Assembly (NCBI RefSeq): GCF_002741055.1
Contig: NZ_CP016809.1
Coordinates: 5,992,501-6,056,500 of the forward strand
DNA length: 64,000 bases
Reading direction: 5' to 3'
Source: Paenibacillus ihbetae
GTDB lineage: Bacteria; Bacillota; Bacilli; Paenibacillales; Paenibacillaceae
Shown here: piece after piece, positions 32,587-41,827 of the stretch
How positions within the stretch are numbered: the first letter of the stretch is position 1
Layout of the letters: every line of letters begins with the position of its first letter
Made by a program: the position numbers and the translations under genes
The notes under the pieces: model-generated
Databases searched by the model: none
Told to the model about the DNA's origin: nothing
What the model saw: only the letters and a program-made list of their open reading frames with translations

Positions 32587-33378
32587 ATGGAATATGTTTT
32601 GCTGGTGCTTGTCGGAATGCTGGCCGCGGTGAGCGGGGCGATTGCCGGCCTTGGAGGCGGATTTATCATTGTGCCGGTACTGGCCCTCATGTATACAATG
32701 CCGGTGTCCCAGATATCGGGCACATCAATGGCCGTTCTGTTCGTCAGTGCGATCTCCAGCACATGGGCCTACGCGAGGCAAAAACGAATTGATTACCGGA
32801 GCGGCCTGGCGTTCTCGGTAGCCATGATACCGGGCTCTGTGCTGGGTGCCTGGACGACAAGCATTGTGGGGAGCCGTGTTTTTTTTGTAGCGCTTGGACT
32901 CTTCCTGATGCTGATGGCGGTTGTGATCAACTTCAAGCCGACCCAGAGCCGGGGCGGCTTCCTCCGGCCGACGGTGACAAGAAACTTCATCGATGCCTCC
33001 GGCGTTGAGCATCGCTATGCGTTCAATTTGTGGTTCGGCTCGGGGGTTGCGTTTTTTGTCGGTTTCATCTCCAGCTTGTTCGGCATCGGCGGCGGCTCGG
33101 TAATGGTGCCTACGATGATCCTGTTCCTGGCCTTTCCGCCGCATATCGCCACCGCAACGTCCATGTTTTCAATTTTGCTTTCCTCGCTGGTGGGAACCAT
33201 CTCTCATGTCGTGCTCGACCATGTGTTATGGGGGACGTTCATTTGGCTTGCGATCGGAGCGCTGGCCGGGGGCCAAATCGGTGCCAAGCTTGCCTCCAAA
33301 ATACCGGGGCTCGTCATCGTGCGGATATTGTCGGTTTGCTTGTTCATCGTGGCGATCCGGCTGATGTTTAAAGGATAG
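32587..33378 (+). CDS. TauE/SafE-family sulfite/sulfonate exporter-like permease
   Basis: A 263-residue membrane protein with about eight hydrophobic segments in two similar halves. The family repeats are AIAGLGGGFIIVPVL near the start and SSLFGIGGGSVMVPTMIL in the second half. Members export sulfite, sulfoacetate or other organic anions. The coupling to the preceding gene does not reveal the substrate. Confidence 0.8.
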   Translation: MEYVLLVLVGMLAAVSGAIAGLGGGFIIVPVLALMYTMPVSQISGTSMAVLFVSAISSTWAYARQKRIDYRSGLAFSVAMIPGSVLGAWTTSIVGSRVFFVALGLFLMLMAVVINFKPTQSRGGFLRPTVTRNFIDASGVEHRYAFNLWFGSGVAFFVGFISSLFGIGGGSVMVPTMILFLAFPPHIATATSMFSILLSSLVGTISHVVLDHVLWGTFIWLAIGALAGGQIGAKLASKIPGLVIVRILSVCLFIVAIRLMFKG

Positions 33379-33420
33379 AGCGTCCGGGTTCATCGCGTTG
33401 AGCCCATTTACTTTTGTTTC

Positions 33421-33451
33421 AGCCAACCGGGTGATCTGGTTGGTTTTTTTT
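33421..33451 (+). terminator. Terminator after the TauE/SafE gene
   Basis: AGCCAACC pairs with GGTTGGTT, followed by TTTTTTT. It separates the first half of the window from the carbohydrate region. Confidence 0.8.
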
Positions 33452-33542
33452 CTATGCTTAGCGAAGTACATATCAGGGATCAGCTGGATTTTCACGAAAA
33501 CTGTATACGTCTAGACAATTATCAAGGTGCCGAGTGGAGTTG

Positions 33543-33619
33543 GTAAATGAAGGAGAAGCAAAGTAAAAAGATGAACGTTGTAACGGAATGCACGCCATTC
33601 CATAATGAAAGCGTAACCA
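33543..33619 (+). promoter_or_regulatory. Unit A promoter: direct-repeat operator, -35/-10 and cre
   Basis: GTAAAT (33543) and AAGTAAAAAGATG (33561-33573) form a direct repeat about 20 bases apart, the spacing used by AraC-type dimers. Four bases later TTGTAA (33578-33583) and CATAAT (33601-33606), 17 bases apart, make a promoter. ATGAAAGCGTAACCA (33605-33619) fits every position of the CcpA consensus WTGNAANCGNWNNCW and overlaps the -10. Unit C has the same arrangement without the cre. Confidence 0.55.
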
Positions 33620-33656
33620 AGTACAGATCTTGAATCCATTGGAACGGGGGATGCAA

Positions 33657-35366
33657 ATGCAAAAAAGGAATTCAGTATGGCGGAGAGCGATATCCGTATT
33701 ATTCATGGCGTCACTCCTGCTCTCGGCCTGCGGAGGCAGCGGGTCCGGCAGCGGCAGCTCAAACGAAACGGCCAAGACCGATCCAAGCACCGTAGCAAAT
33801 GACGGCCCTTTCGGCAAATATGATCCGCCAATCGAGGTATCGTTCGTAAGGGATCTTAGCGACGTCGTGGAAAATAACGTGCTGGGCGTGCTTAAAGACG
33901 AAACGATCGACAACAATCGATGGACGCAATTGTATGAGCAGGAGCTTGGCATCAAAGTCAAGTACAAATGGGTGGTCAAAGGCAGTCCAACCTCCGACCA
34001 ATACCTGCAGAAAATTAACGTGACGCTGGCTTCGGGCGACCTTCCGGACGTGATTCCGGTCAACGCCACCCAGCTCAAGCAATTGGCGGATTCGGACCAA
34101 ATCATGGATATGACGGAACTTTACGAAATGTACGCTTCCCCGATGACGAAGGAAGTGCTGCTTCAAGAAGGGACGAGTGCTTTTGACGCCGCGACGTTCG
34201 ACGGAAAACTGATGGCAATTCCTCAACTGGAATCCTCGATCGAGCGTTCCATGTACATCTGGATCCGGACGGACTGGCTGGAGAAGCTGGGACTTGCGCC
34301 GCCGAAAACGATGGCTGACGTGCTGGCCATATCGAAAGCGTTTACGGAGAACGATCCGGACGGGAATGGTGTGCAGGATACGTACGGACTTGGCGTTACG
34401 AAGGATTTATGGGGGGGCGCGATGGGGCTTGAGGGATTTATGGCCGGCTATAATGCCTACCCTAACATTTGGATCGAGGATGACTCCGGCAAGCTCGTCT
34501 TTGGGAGCATCCAGCCGGAAGTGAAAAAGGCGCTTCAGGTTTTGCAAGAGATGTCCAAAAACGGTCAGATCGACCAAGAGTTCGGTATCAAAGACGGAGG
34601 CAAGGTTTCGGAGCAAATCTCGGCCGGCAAGATCGGTATGGAGTACGGCGAGCAGTGGAATTCCATTTGGCCGCTTCAGCTGAACCGCGATAACGATCCG
34701 AATGCGCAGTGGCAAGCGTTCCCGATCGTATCCGAATCGGGGGAAGCACCGAAGGTGCCGCTCAAATTCAGCACCACCCGATTCTTCGCCGTCAAGAAGG
34801 ATGCGGCCCATCCGGAAGCCGTCATCAAAATGTTCAATCTGCATCTCGAGAAAAACTGGGGGAAAACCGCCGAATTCGATAAATACTTTGCGCCGCCGGA
34901 AGCCGAAAGCGTGTGGCAGCTGTCTCCGGTCACGCCGTATCCGGTCATGAAGAACGTGGATGCATTCCGGGAAATCGATGCGGCGCGCAAGGCCGGCGAC
35001 TTCTCGAAGTTAACCGGAGAGGCCAAGACGATCCAGGAAAAACTGGAGGCTTACGAATCGGGCTCATCCGACGGCTTTGCGCTATGGGGCTGGGAACGGA
35101 TATACGGGGAACAGGGCTCCATGGGAATCGCCGACCAATACGATAAAAACGACCAATTCCTGCAGGAAAAATTCGTCGGCGCTCCGACGCCGACGATGGT
35201 CGAGCGCAAGACGACGCTCGAAAAAATGCAAAACGAGGTTTTCGTCAAGATTATTTTAGGCGAATCCATCGACACCTTCGACCGGTTCGTAGAGGATTGG
35301 AAAAAGCTCGGCGGGGATCAAATCACGCAAGAAGTCAACGAGTGGTACGAACAGGCGAAGCGATAA
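33657..35366 (+). CDS. Unit A lipoprotein solute-binding protein (LplA-like)
   Basis: A 569-residue extracellular binding protein with a lipobox (LLLSAC, Cys25), so it is anchored to the outer face of the membrane. It is the large type-1 binding protein typical of LplABC/YtcQ transporters for oligosaccharides. Strongly similar in order and sequence to the unit C binding protein (PPIEVSFVRD, WIRTDWLEKLG, FMAGYNAYPNIWIED). ATG at 33657 is seven bases after ACGGGGG; the ATGs before it are too close or lack a site. A hairpin follows the gene. Confidence 0.9.
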   Translation: MQKRNSVWRRAISVLFMASLLLSACGGSGSGSGSSNETAKTDPSTVANDGPFGKYDPPIEVSFVRDLSDVVENNVLGVLKDETIDNNRWTQLYEQELGIKVKYKWVVKGSPTSDQYLQKINVTLASGDLPDVIPVNATQLKQLADSDQIMDMTELYEMYASPMTKEVLLQEGTSAFDAATFDGKLMAIPQLESSIERSMYIWIRTDWLEKLGLAPPKTMADVLAISKAFTENDPDGNGVQDTYGLGVTKDLWGGAMGLEGFMAGYNAYPNIWIEDDSGKLVFGSIQPEVKKALQVLQEMSKNGQIDQEFGIKDGGKVSEQISAGKIGMEYGEQWNSIWPLQLNRDNDPNAQWQAFPIVSESGEAPKVPLKFSTTRFFAVKKDAAHPEAVIKMFNLHLEKNWGKTAEFDKYFAPPEAESVWQLSPVTPYPVMKNVDAFREIDAARKAGDFSKLTGEAKTIQEKLEAYESGSSDGFALWGWERIYGEQGSMGIADQYDKNDQFLQEKFVGAPTPTMVERKTTLEKMQNEVFVKIILGESIDTFDRFVEDWKKLGGDQITQEVNEWYEQAKR

Positions 35367-35373
35367 TCCGGGC

Positions 35374-35404
35374 CGGAGGGAGAACCTTGTCGTTACTCCC
35401 TCCG
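35374..35404 (+). promoter_or_regulatory. Intercistronic hairpin after the binding-protein gene
   Basis: CGGAGGGAG pairs perfectly with CTCCCTCCG, without a T-run. Placed right after a binding-protein gene and before its permease, it likely stabilises the upstream mRNA or lowers read-through so that the binding protein is made in excess. Confidence 0.5.
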
Positions 35405-35435
35405 AACCTGTTACCTACGAATTGGAGGTTCACGA

Positions 35436-36335
35436 ATGAAAGCGAAATGGCGAAGAGAGCTGCCGCTCCATGTGATGATATTGCCGGGATTGATTCTAAT
35501 CGTTTTATTTTCGTACATTCCGATGGCCGGCATCACGATCGCGTTTCAGAGGTTTATCCCTGCCAAAGGCCTCTTCGGCGATCAGCAATGGGTCGGATGG
35601 GACAATTTCGAGTATGTGATGAGCCTGCCGAATTTTACGCAGGTTTTATGGAATACGCTGTTTATTTCGAGCTTCAAGCTCATTTTGGGGCTCATTGTTC
35701 CAATCGTGTTCGCCGTCCTGTTGAACGAACTCAAAAACAATGTGATCAAGCGATCGGTCCAAACGGCCATTTACTTGCCTTATTTCCTGTCCTGGGTCGT
35801 GCTTGGCGGCATCCTGATCGATATCCTTTCCCCGTCGGGAGGCATCGTCAACGGGTTTCTCGGCCTGCTTGGCATCCCCAAGATCTTTTTCCTGGGCGAT
35901 AACGAATGGTTTCCGTTCACGCTCATTGCTTCCGACGTGTGGAAAAACTTCGGGTACGGCACGATCGTGTACTTGGCCGCGATTACGGGGATCGATCCGG
36001 GGTTATACGAGGCGGCAACGATCGACGGGGCGAACCGTTGGCGGAAAATATGGCATATCACGATTCCGGGCATGCGCATGGTAATTGTCCTGTTGTCGGT
36101 GTTAAGCCTGGGACAGCTGCTGAATGCCGGCTTCGATCAGGTGTTTAATTTATACAGCCCGCAAGTGTACGAAAGCGGAGACATTCTGGATACGTTCGTT
36201 TATCGGATCGGTTTGCTTGATGCCCAGTACGGGGTGGCGACGGCGGTCGGATTTTTTAAATCGGTCATATCGCTCACGCTGATATCGGGCTCCTACTTTT
36301 TGGCTTATCGGTTTGCGAAATACCGGATATTTTAA
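35436..36335 (+). CDS. Unit A sugar ABC permease (LplB-like)
   Basis: A 299-residue inner-membrane permease with six predicted spans. The EAA loop, which contacts the ATPase, reads YEAATIDGANRWRKIWHITI. This is the first permease of the heterodimer. Ribosome site TTGGAGGTT. Thirteen bases separate it from the second permease. Confidence 0.9.
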   Translation: MKAKWRRELPLHVMILPGLILIVLFSYIPMAGITIAFQRFIPAKGLFGDQQWVGWDNFEYVMSLPNFTQVLWNTLFISSFKLILGLIVPIVFAVLLNELKNNVIKRSVQTAIYLPYFLSWVVLGGILIDILSPSGGIVNGFLGLLGIPKIFFLGDNEWFPFTLIASDVWKNFGYGTIVYLAAITGIDPGLYEAATIDGANRWRKIWHITIPGMRMVIVLLSVLSLGQLLNAGFDQVFNLYSPQVYESGDILDTFVYRIGLLDAQYGVATAVGFFKSVISLTLISGSYFLAYRFAKYRIF

Positions 36336-36347
36336 GGGGGGGAAACG

Positions 36348-37268
36348 ATGCAGCAACGATTGGTGCCATCTTCGGCTGAAGGGGGCCGTATCCGGCAAAA
36401 AAGGCGGTTTGAGTGGTTTTCCCTGATCAATGCCATTTTCTTGATTTTGATCTCGCTGATTTGCGTTCTTCCTTTGATTCACATCATTGCGGTTTCCTTT
36501 AGTTCCAGCGCGGCGGCTTCGGCGGGATATGTGAAGCTGTGGCCTGTCGACGTGACGCTGGCTTCCTACATGTATACGGCAAGCCGCCACGAGTTTTGGG
36601 ATTCGATGCTGGTGTCGCTCACCCGGATCGGTTTGGGGACTCCGCTTAATTTGCTGCTGACCGTGTTGATTGCCTACCCGTTATCGAAAGAGACACGTTC
36701 TTTTCGGCTTCGGAGCGCGTACGCTTGGATCTTTTTCATCACGATGCTGTTTAATGGCGGCCTGATTCCTTGGTATTCAACGATAAAAGAATACGGCATG
36801 CTGGATACGATATGGGCATTGATTTTGCCGAGCGCGGTTCCCGTGTTCAGCGTCGTTCTGCTGCTTAATTTTTTCAGGGAAATTCCGAAGGAGCTTGAAG
36901 AGGCGGCGCTCATCGACGGAGCAAGCCACTGGCGGACCATGTGGTCGATATTTGTCCCAATATCCAAGCCTGCGCTTGCCACGCTTGCTTTGTTTTCCAT
37001 GGTTGAGCACTGGAACAGCTGGTTCGACGGACTGCTGTTGATGGGAGACCCGTCCAATTATCCGCTGCAAAGCTATATTCAAACGATCGTAATCCAGCAA
37101 AACCTGTCGAATATGTCGAGGGACGATATGCTGAATTTGGCGCTGATTTCGGATCGGACATTGAAATCGTCGCAGATCTTTCTCGGCTCGCTTCCGATTA
37201 TTTTGGCATACCCGTTCTTGCAGAAATATTTCGTAAAGGGCATCGTTCTCGGAAGCGTGAAGGGCTAA
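36348..37268 (+). CDS. Unit A sugar ABC permease (YtcP/LplC-like)
   Basis: A 306-residue permease, partner of the preceding one. EAA loop: EEAALIDGASHWRTMWSIFV. The C-terminus FLQKYFVKGIVLGSVKG is typical of this group. No ATPase gene is present in unit A; a shared MsmX-type ATPase is expected elsewhere in the genome. A gap of 97 bases precedes the kinase gene. Confidence 0.9.
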   Translation: MQQRLVPSSAEGGRIRQKRRFEWFSLINAIFLILISLICVLPLIHIIAVSFSSSAAASAGYVKLWPVDVTLASYMYTASRHEFWDSMLVSLTRIGLGTPLNLLLTVLIAYPLSKETRSFRLRSAYAWIFFITMLFNGGLIPWYSTIKEYGMLDTIWALILPSAVPVFSVVLLLNFFREIPKELEEAALIDGASHWRTMWSIFVPISKPALATLALFSMVEHWNSWFDGLLLMGDPSNYPLQSYIQTIVIQQNLSNMSRDDMLNLALISDRTLKSSQIFLGSLPIILAYPFLQKYFVKGIVLGSVKG

Positions 37269-37365
37269 GGACACAGCGCAAGTCGATGTTGCCCGACATA
37301 AGTCTGGCTGTCCTGACGAAATGTAGGCTATAATCGAATAAAAAATGCTGGGGGCAATGCCATTG

Positions 37366-39117
37366 ATGTTCCGACGGGACTTTTCGCTGCGCAATACGAT
37401 ATTTCTCCGGTTGATCGTGACGTTTCTGCTCATTATGGTGCCGATTCTGTTATTTGCCGTGTATCTTTACCATTGGAACGTGCAAACGGCCAGCTCCGAC
37501 ATTACCAAGACGGCCGCGGCGCAATCCGAATTCTACCTGACCGATCTGGAAAACGAAATCGAACGCATGAAAATGCTGCAGTACAGCCTGCTGGAGGATG
37601 ATAACCTGAATGAACTGGTCCTGACCTGGGAGACGATGGCGACGATCGCCCGTACCGAGAACATGAATTCGTTGATCAAGCGGCTGTATACCGTTCAGAA
37701 CAGCAGCATGTATATCAAGGATGTCAGTGTTCATATTGCGGCGATCGGCCGCACGATTTCAGCCGGCGATGGGGTGCGTGAATTCAGGACTGAACGCTTC
37801 AGGGAAATCCGTTCCGTCTTTGGCAGCGGCTCTCAGCTCATTGAATGGAACGGAGGCTTGTTCCTTGGCGCCATGAAACAGCGGGGAATCAAAGGGGCAG
37901 AGCCGCTGTTCACGGTCGAGATCGAGCTGGACGAGCAGCGGCTGCAGGAAGCGCTCGCTCAATTCAATACGTACCCCGGCAGCGGAACGCTGCTCCTGTC
38001 GGACAGCGCCAAGGTTGCCGTCGCGAACGGGACAGGGGAGCTGGCTAACGTCAGCCTCCCCCTTTTCCTGCGGGAAATCCCGGGGCTCCTGAAGGACACT
38101 CCTTCGCGGCTGACGGTAAACGGGAACCAGTACTATGCCGTGCAGGCGCACTCGCCGGAGCTAGCGCTGTCGATCTATCGTTTCATTCCCGAGAAGGTCG
38201 TACAGAAGCCGCTGAGCAAGTTCTATAAATGGGCATGGGGATTTGCCGCAGCCGCGCTGGGGATATTTGGCGTTTTTGCGCTGTCTACCTATAAATTCAT
38301 CCACAAACCTATGCTGGCTTTAGTTAAAGGCTTCAGAAGGATCGAGCACGGGGATCTGAGCATCCATATCGCCCATGAATCCAAGGACGAGTTCAGGTAC
38401 TTATACGGCAGGTTCAACCAGATGGTGGACAATCTGCGCTCTTTGATCGATCAAGTCTACAAGCAGAAAATCATGACGCAGCGGGCGGAGCTGAAGCAGC
38501 TGCAATCGCAAATCAACCCGCACTTTTTATACAACAGCTTTTTTATCCTGAATACGATGGCCAAGACGGGAGATACGGAACGGATCGAACAGTTTACGAC
38601 GCTGCTCGGGGAGTATTTCGAATTTGTGACGAGGAATGCATCGGATTTGGTTGCATTGGAGCAGGAAGTTCATCATGCGAGAATGTATGCAGAAATTCAA
38701 GAGCTACGGTTTTCGAGAAGGATTCAGGTACGCTTTGATCCGCTGCCGGATGAGCTGCGGCCGCTTCCCGTGCCGCGGTTGATCGTTCAACCGATCATTG
38801 AAAACGCATTCAAGCACAGCCTAGAAAAAAAGACGAAGAATGGTTTGATTGTGGTGCGATTCGAAGGGGCGGACGGCCAGGCTCGCGTCATCGTGGAGGA
38901 TAACGGAGACCGGTTGACGGACGAGGCGCTGGAGCAGATCCGGAAGTCCTTGTATGAGGAACAGGACCAGGCCGAAACGACAGGGATGGTGAACATTCAT
39001 CGCCGGATCCGCATCACATTCGGGGAGGGTGCCGGATTACGGACAGAACGTAGCGAGCTTGGGGGGCTTGCCGTAACCATACTTCTTGGCGATGGAGGTG
39101 AACCGTCAAGTGTATAG
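37366..39117 (+). CDS. Unit A YesM-type sensor histidine kinase
   Basis: A 583-residue sensor kinase: membrane span near residues 15-35, extracytoplasmic sensor (about 40-280), second span (about 286-306), HAMP, then a His_kinase domain with QSQINPHFLYNSFFIL (His386) and an HATPase domain (VEDNGD, GMVNIHRRI). I start at 37366 because the unit C paralogue has the same length from there. It overlaps the regulator gene by eight bases (GTGTATAG). Confidence 0.9.
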   Translation: MFRRDFSLRNTIFLRLIVTFLLIMVPILLFAVYLYHWNVQTASSDITKTAAAQSEFYLTDLENEIERMKMLQYSLLEDDNLNELVLTWETMATIARTENMNSLIKRLYTVQNSSMYIKDVSVHIAAIGRTISAGDGVREFRTERFREIRSVFGSGSQLIEWNGGLFLGAMKQRGIKGAEPLFTVEIELDEQRLQEALAQFNTYPGSGTLLLSDSAKVAVANGTGELANVSLPLFLREIPGLLKDTPSRLTVNGNQYYAVQAHSPELALSIYRFIPEKVVQKPLSKFYKWAWGFAAAALGIFGVFALSTYKFIHKPMLALVKGFRRIEHGDLSIHIAHESKDEFRYLYGRFNQMVDNLRSLIDQVYKQKIMTQRAELKQLQSQINPHFLYNSFFILNTMAKTGDTERIEQFTTLLGEYFEFVTRNASDLVALEQEVHHARMYAEIQELRFSRRIQVRFDPLPDELRPLPVPRLIVQPIIENAFKHSLEKKTKNGLIVVRFEGADGQARVIVEDNGDRLTDEALEQIRKSLYEEQDQAETTGMVNIHRRIRITFGEGAGLRTERSELGGLAVTILLGDGGEPSSV

Positions 39118-40762
39118 AATGTTGATCGTTGACGACGAAGAAATTATCACCGATGGGCTGGCGGATATTTTCGGAAAATTGAACCTTGACCTGGACATCT
39201 ACAAAGCCTATTCGGGGCAAGAGGCGCTGGAACTGTTGAACCGGACGCGGGTCGATGTCGTACTATCCGACATCTGCATGCCAGGCATGGACGGCCTGGA
39301 GCTGATGGAAACGATACGTCTCAATTGGCCGCAGTGCAAAATCGTGTTCCTGACAGGGCATAACGACTTCAATTATGTCTATCAAGCGATTCAAGAGCCG
39401 GACGTGCAATACGTGCTCAAAAACGAAGGCTACCCGAAATTGATCGCGGCCGTCGAGCGAGCGCTCAAGGAACTGGAAGAGGCGCTGCGGGCGAATGATC
39501 TGATCCGGCGGTCGAAAGAGCAGCTGGATACGCTGGAGACGCTTGCCCACGGGGACTATTTTCGAAATTTGTTATTCCACGACGTGCTCTTCGAACGGGA
39601 ATTGGAGGAAGACTTCAGGCGTCTGCAAATTCCCTTGGATGCGTCCATGCCGATTCTGATCGGGCTGGGCAGCGTAACGTCTGGCGGGTCCGCGGAGAGA
39701 TCCCCCACGTATGTCGACCGTCGGGAGACGGCGCTTGCGGTTAAGTTTCTGGCAGAGGCTTTCCTGGCAGAGCGGACAAGCAGCATCGGATTCATCGATC
39801 GATACGGGGATCTGATCTGGCTCATCCAGCCCAAGCGGTGGAGCGGATCGGAATGGACGGACGCTTTCGCACAGACGGTCATGTTTCTGGAGGGAACGTT
39901 CGAGCTGGTTCAGCAATCCTGCCTGGAATCGCTTGACGCGTCGGTTGCCGTGACACTATGCGGTGAGGCATTCGCCTGGGAAGGACTGCCTGCCATGTAC
40001 GATAAAATGAGACGGTACCAGCATGATCGGACCGGTGACGGAACGCGGATGGTTCAGAAGGTGTTTCCAAGCGAGGAATCCGCGCCGTCCGCTATGATCC
40101 TTAACAGATCCTTGCGCGATAAGTTCGAGGCGCTGGCCGTCCATTTGGAAGCCGGCAGAAGAGAGGAGTTCATGGGGCTGTTCGATGACTTGACCGAACC
40201 GGCAGCTTACGAACTCGAGCGGGGAGATCCCAATATGACGGAGCTTTGCTATACGGTTGCGCTTGTGCTTCTGTCTTACATCAATCGGTGGGAAATCCGT
40301 GAGATCGGTTCGTTCGGCCTGATGAAGCTGGAAGACTATCGTTCGTGGAGGGAAGCCTTCGGTTATTTGAAAGGCGTTGCTGACGTTTTGTTTTCCCTCC
40401 GGAAAAGCGGAGAACAGAAGAGGGCTGCCGGCGTCATTGAAAAAATTTGTTCATTCATTGAACAAAACCTCAGCGAGGATCTGTCCCTTGTCAGGCTGGC
40501 GGATGAATTTCATTTCAATCCATCTTACTTATCAAGGCTGTTTAAGCAGGAAAGGGGCGTCAATTTATCGGATTATATGGACGAACTCAGGATCCGCAAA
40601 GCGAAGGAGCTTCTGAAGAGGGAAGAACTGAAGATAGCCGAGGTCGGTGGTTTGATCGGATACGAAATGCCGCAATCGTTTACCCGTTTTTTTAAAAAAT
40701 GGACCGGCCTGACGCCGCAGGAATACCGAACCGTCAGGCTAAGCCGCGATGGAGCGCAATAA
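39110..40762 (+). CDS. Unit A YesN-type AraC-family response regulator
   Basis: A 550-residue regulator: receiver domain (LLIVDDEE-type acidic pocket as MLIVDDEEI, Asp54 in VLSDICMPGMDG, Lys in YVLKNEG), a long middle region, and a C-terminal AraC DNA-binding domain with two helix-turn-helix motifs (FNPSYLSRLFKQERGVNLS and GYEMPQSFTRFFKKWTG). The GTG at 39110 is ten bases after GGAGGTGA and makes the same eight-base overlap with the kinase as in unit C, so I prefer it to the ATG at 39092. It probably activates unit A in response to the kinase. Confidence 0.9.
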   Translation: MYRMLIVDDEEIITDGLADIFGKLNLDLDIYKAYSGQEALELLNRTRVDVVLSDICMPGMDGLELMETIRLNWPQCKIVFLTGHNDFNYVYQAIQEPDVQYVLKNEGYPKLIAAVERALKELEEALRANDLIRRSKEQLDTLETLAHGDYFRNLLFHDVLFERELEEDFRRLQIPLDASMPILIGLGSVTSGGSAERSPTYVDRRETALAVKFLAEAFLAERTSSIGFIDRYGDLIWLIQPKRWSGSEWTDAFAQTVMFLEGTFELVQQSCLESLDASVAVTLCGEAFAWEGLPAMYDKMRRYQHDRTGDGTRMVQKVFPSEESAPSAMILNRSLRDKFEALAVHLEAGRREEFMGLFDDLTEPAAYELERGDPNMTELCYTVALVLLSYINRWEIREIGSFGLMKLEDYRSWREAFGYLKGVADVLFSLRKSGEQKRAAGVIEKICSFIEQNLSEDLSLVRLADEFHFNPSYLSRLFKQERGVNLSDYMDELRIRKAKELLKREELKIAEVGGLIGYEMPQSFTRFFKKWTGLTPQEYRTVRLSRDGAQ

Positions 40763-40792
40763 GCGCAGCGACCAGGCGTATGGTCAGGCAGC

Positions 40793-40821
40793 AGTCCTTG
40801 GATAACCCAAGGACTTATTTG
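40793..40821. terminator. Terminator between convergent regulator genes
   Basis: AGTCCTTGG, loop ATAAC, CCAAGGACT, then TATTTGC. It ends unit A and lies next to the stop of the minus-strand AraC gene. Confidence 0.7.
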
Positions 40822-40836
40822 CATTGGGCAGGCAGA

Positions 40837-41532
40837 TTAGGAGGCGACCATCTTACGATATTCGTTCGCGCTTACGCCGGTATAGGATTTAAATCGCTTA
40901 TAAAACCAGTCGATTTCGGTATAGCCCACCTCATTCGCAATTTCGTAAATCTTCAGATCCGTTTGCTCCAGCAGCATTTTCGCTCTTTCCATGCGCTGAA
41001 TGAACAAATATTCGTTAAAGCTCATATTTTCATGGTTTTTGAACTTTTGGCCAAGATAGGAGCGGTTGAAATGGAATTTGCTTGAAATGTCTTTGAGCGT
41101 AATATTTTCGTGCAGCTTTTTCCCCACATATTCCTTGACCCTGTGAATGACGTCATCCTCAGTGCGGCGTTGGTTCGCGTTAACAGCAGCTACGCTTTTC
41201 ACCAGTTCTTCAGCCGGCAACGTGCTGGGTACGTAATCGCTTACCTGCAGCTGCAGCGCTTTGCGGATGAAGGCAAATTCCATGGTATCCTCGACAACAA
41301 TGATGGGCAAACGGCTTATCCTCCGGATCCGGCCGCACAGCTCCAGCCCTTTCTTTGGGCTGCCGTTCATGTTGATAACCGCCAGTGAATAGCCGTTTTT
41401 CTCAATCCGATGCAGCGTTACCTCAGAATCATCATCGCAGATTTCCATGTTCATCCCGCATTTGCCCCAATCCTGCAGGCGAAGCGTATCATCGGAGCAG
41501 CAGCCCAGATTGATATACAGTAACTTAGACAT
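40837..41532 (-). CDS. Orphan AraC regulator with degenerate receiver domain (1)
   Basis: A 231-residue protein. Residues 1-120 look like a receiver domain that has lost its phosphorylation site: the acidic pair is replaced (LLYINLGCC), the aspartate region reads AVINMNGSP, and the conserved lysine is absent (YVPSTLPAEEL). Residues 130-230 are an AraC DNA-binding domain (FNRSYLGQKFKNHENMSFNE, GYTEIDWFYKRFKSYTG). No kinase is linked. It is divergent from the unit B binding protein. The ATG at 41532 follows GGGGAGGGAG; the reading frame upstream lacks a site. Confidence 0.8.
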   Translation of the reverse strand: MSKLLYINLGCCSDDTLRLQDWGKCGMNMEICDDDSEVTLHRIEKNGYSLAVINMNGSPKKGLELCGRIRRISRLPIIVVEDTMEFAFIRKALQLQVSDYVPSTLPAEELVKSVAAVNANQRRTEDDVIHRVKEYVGKKLHENITLKDISSKFHFNRSYLGQKFKNHENMSFNEYLFIQRMERAKMLLEQTDLKIYEIANEVGYTEIDWFYKRFKSYTGVSANEYRKMVAS

Positions 41533-41617
41533 GATGACTCCCTCCCCATATATTGCGATAAGCGGAATATCCATTAAATTGGTTACGTTTACATTATGTT
41601 GTCCGGCGCCCCTTTTC

Positions 41618-41666
41618 CACAATGTGCTTTTCTTTGCATTGCTAACCGTTCTTTACTTCTTGCAAA
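41618..41666. promoter_or_regulatory. Conserved block shared with the xylanase promoter region (copy 1)
   Basis: CACAATGTGC at 41618-41627 and CTAACCGTTCTTTACTTCTT from 41642. Both blocks recur at 62717 and 62741 with the same 24-base offset. Read on the minus strand, TAAAGAACGG and CAAAGAAAAG form a direct repeat 19 bases apart, fitting an AraC-type site. Confidence 0.6.
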
Positions 41667-41749
41667 GCTTGGGTTGAAAAAGATCGGCGGACAAGCCGTT
41701 GCAGGAGACTGCCTTCTAGCGTTTCAGGGGTAGAATATCCCGATTTCCC

Positions 41750-41782
41750 CAGGTTGTTGCATGGAAATGTAAGCGCTAAACT
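41750..41782 (+). promoter_or_regulatory. Unit B promoter with embedded cre-like site
   Basis: TTGTTG (41754-41759), 17-base spacer, TAAACT (41777-41782). The spacer and -10 contain AAATGTAAGCGCTAA (41765-41779), a cre-like sequence. The same promoter with the same internal spacing occurs before the xylanase gene. Confidence 0.55.
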
Positions 41783-41827
41783 TTGGATGAATCTGGACCA
41801 AACATCAAACGTTGAGGGGGATTAAAG

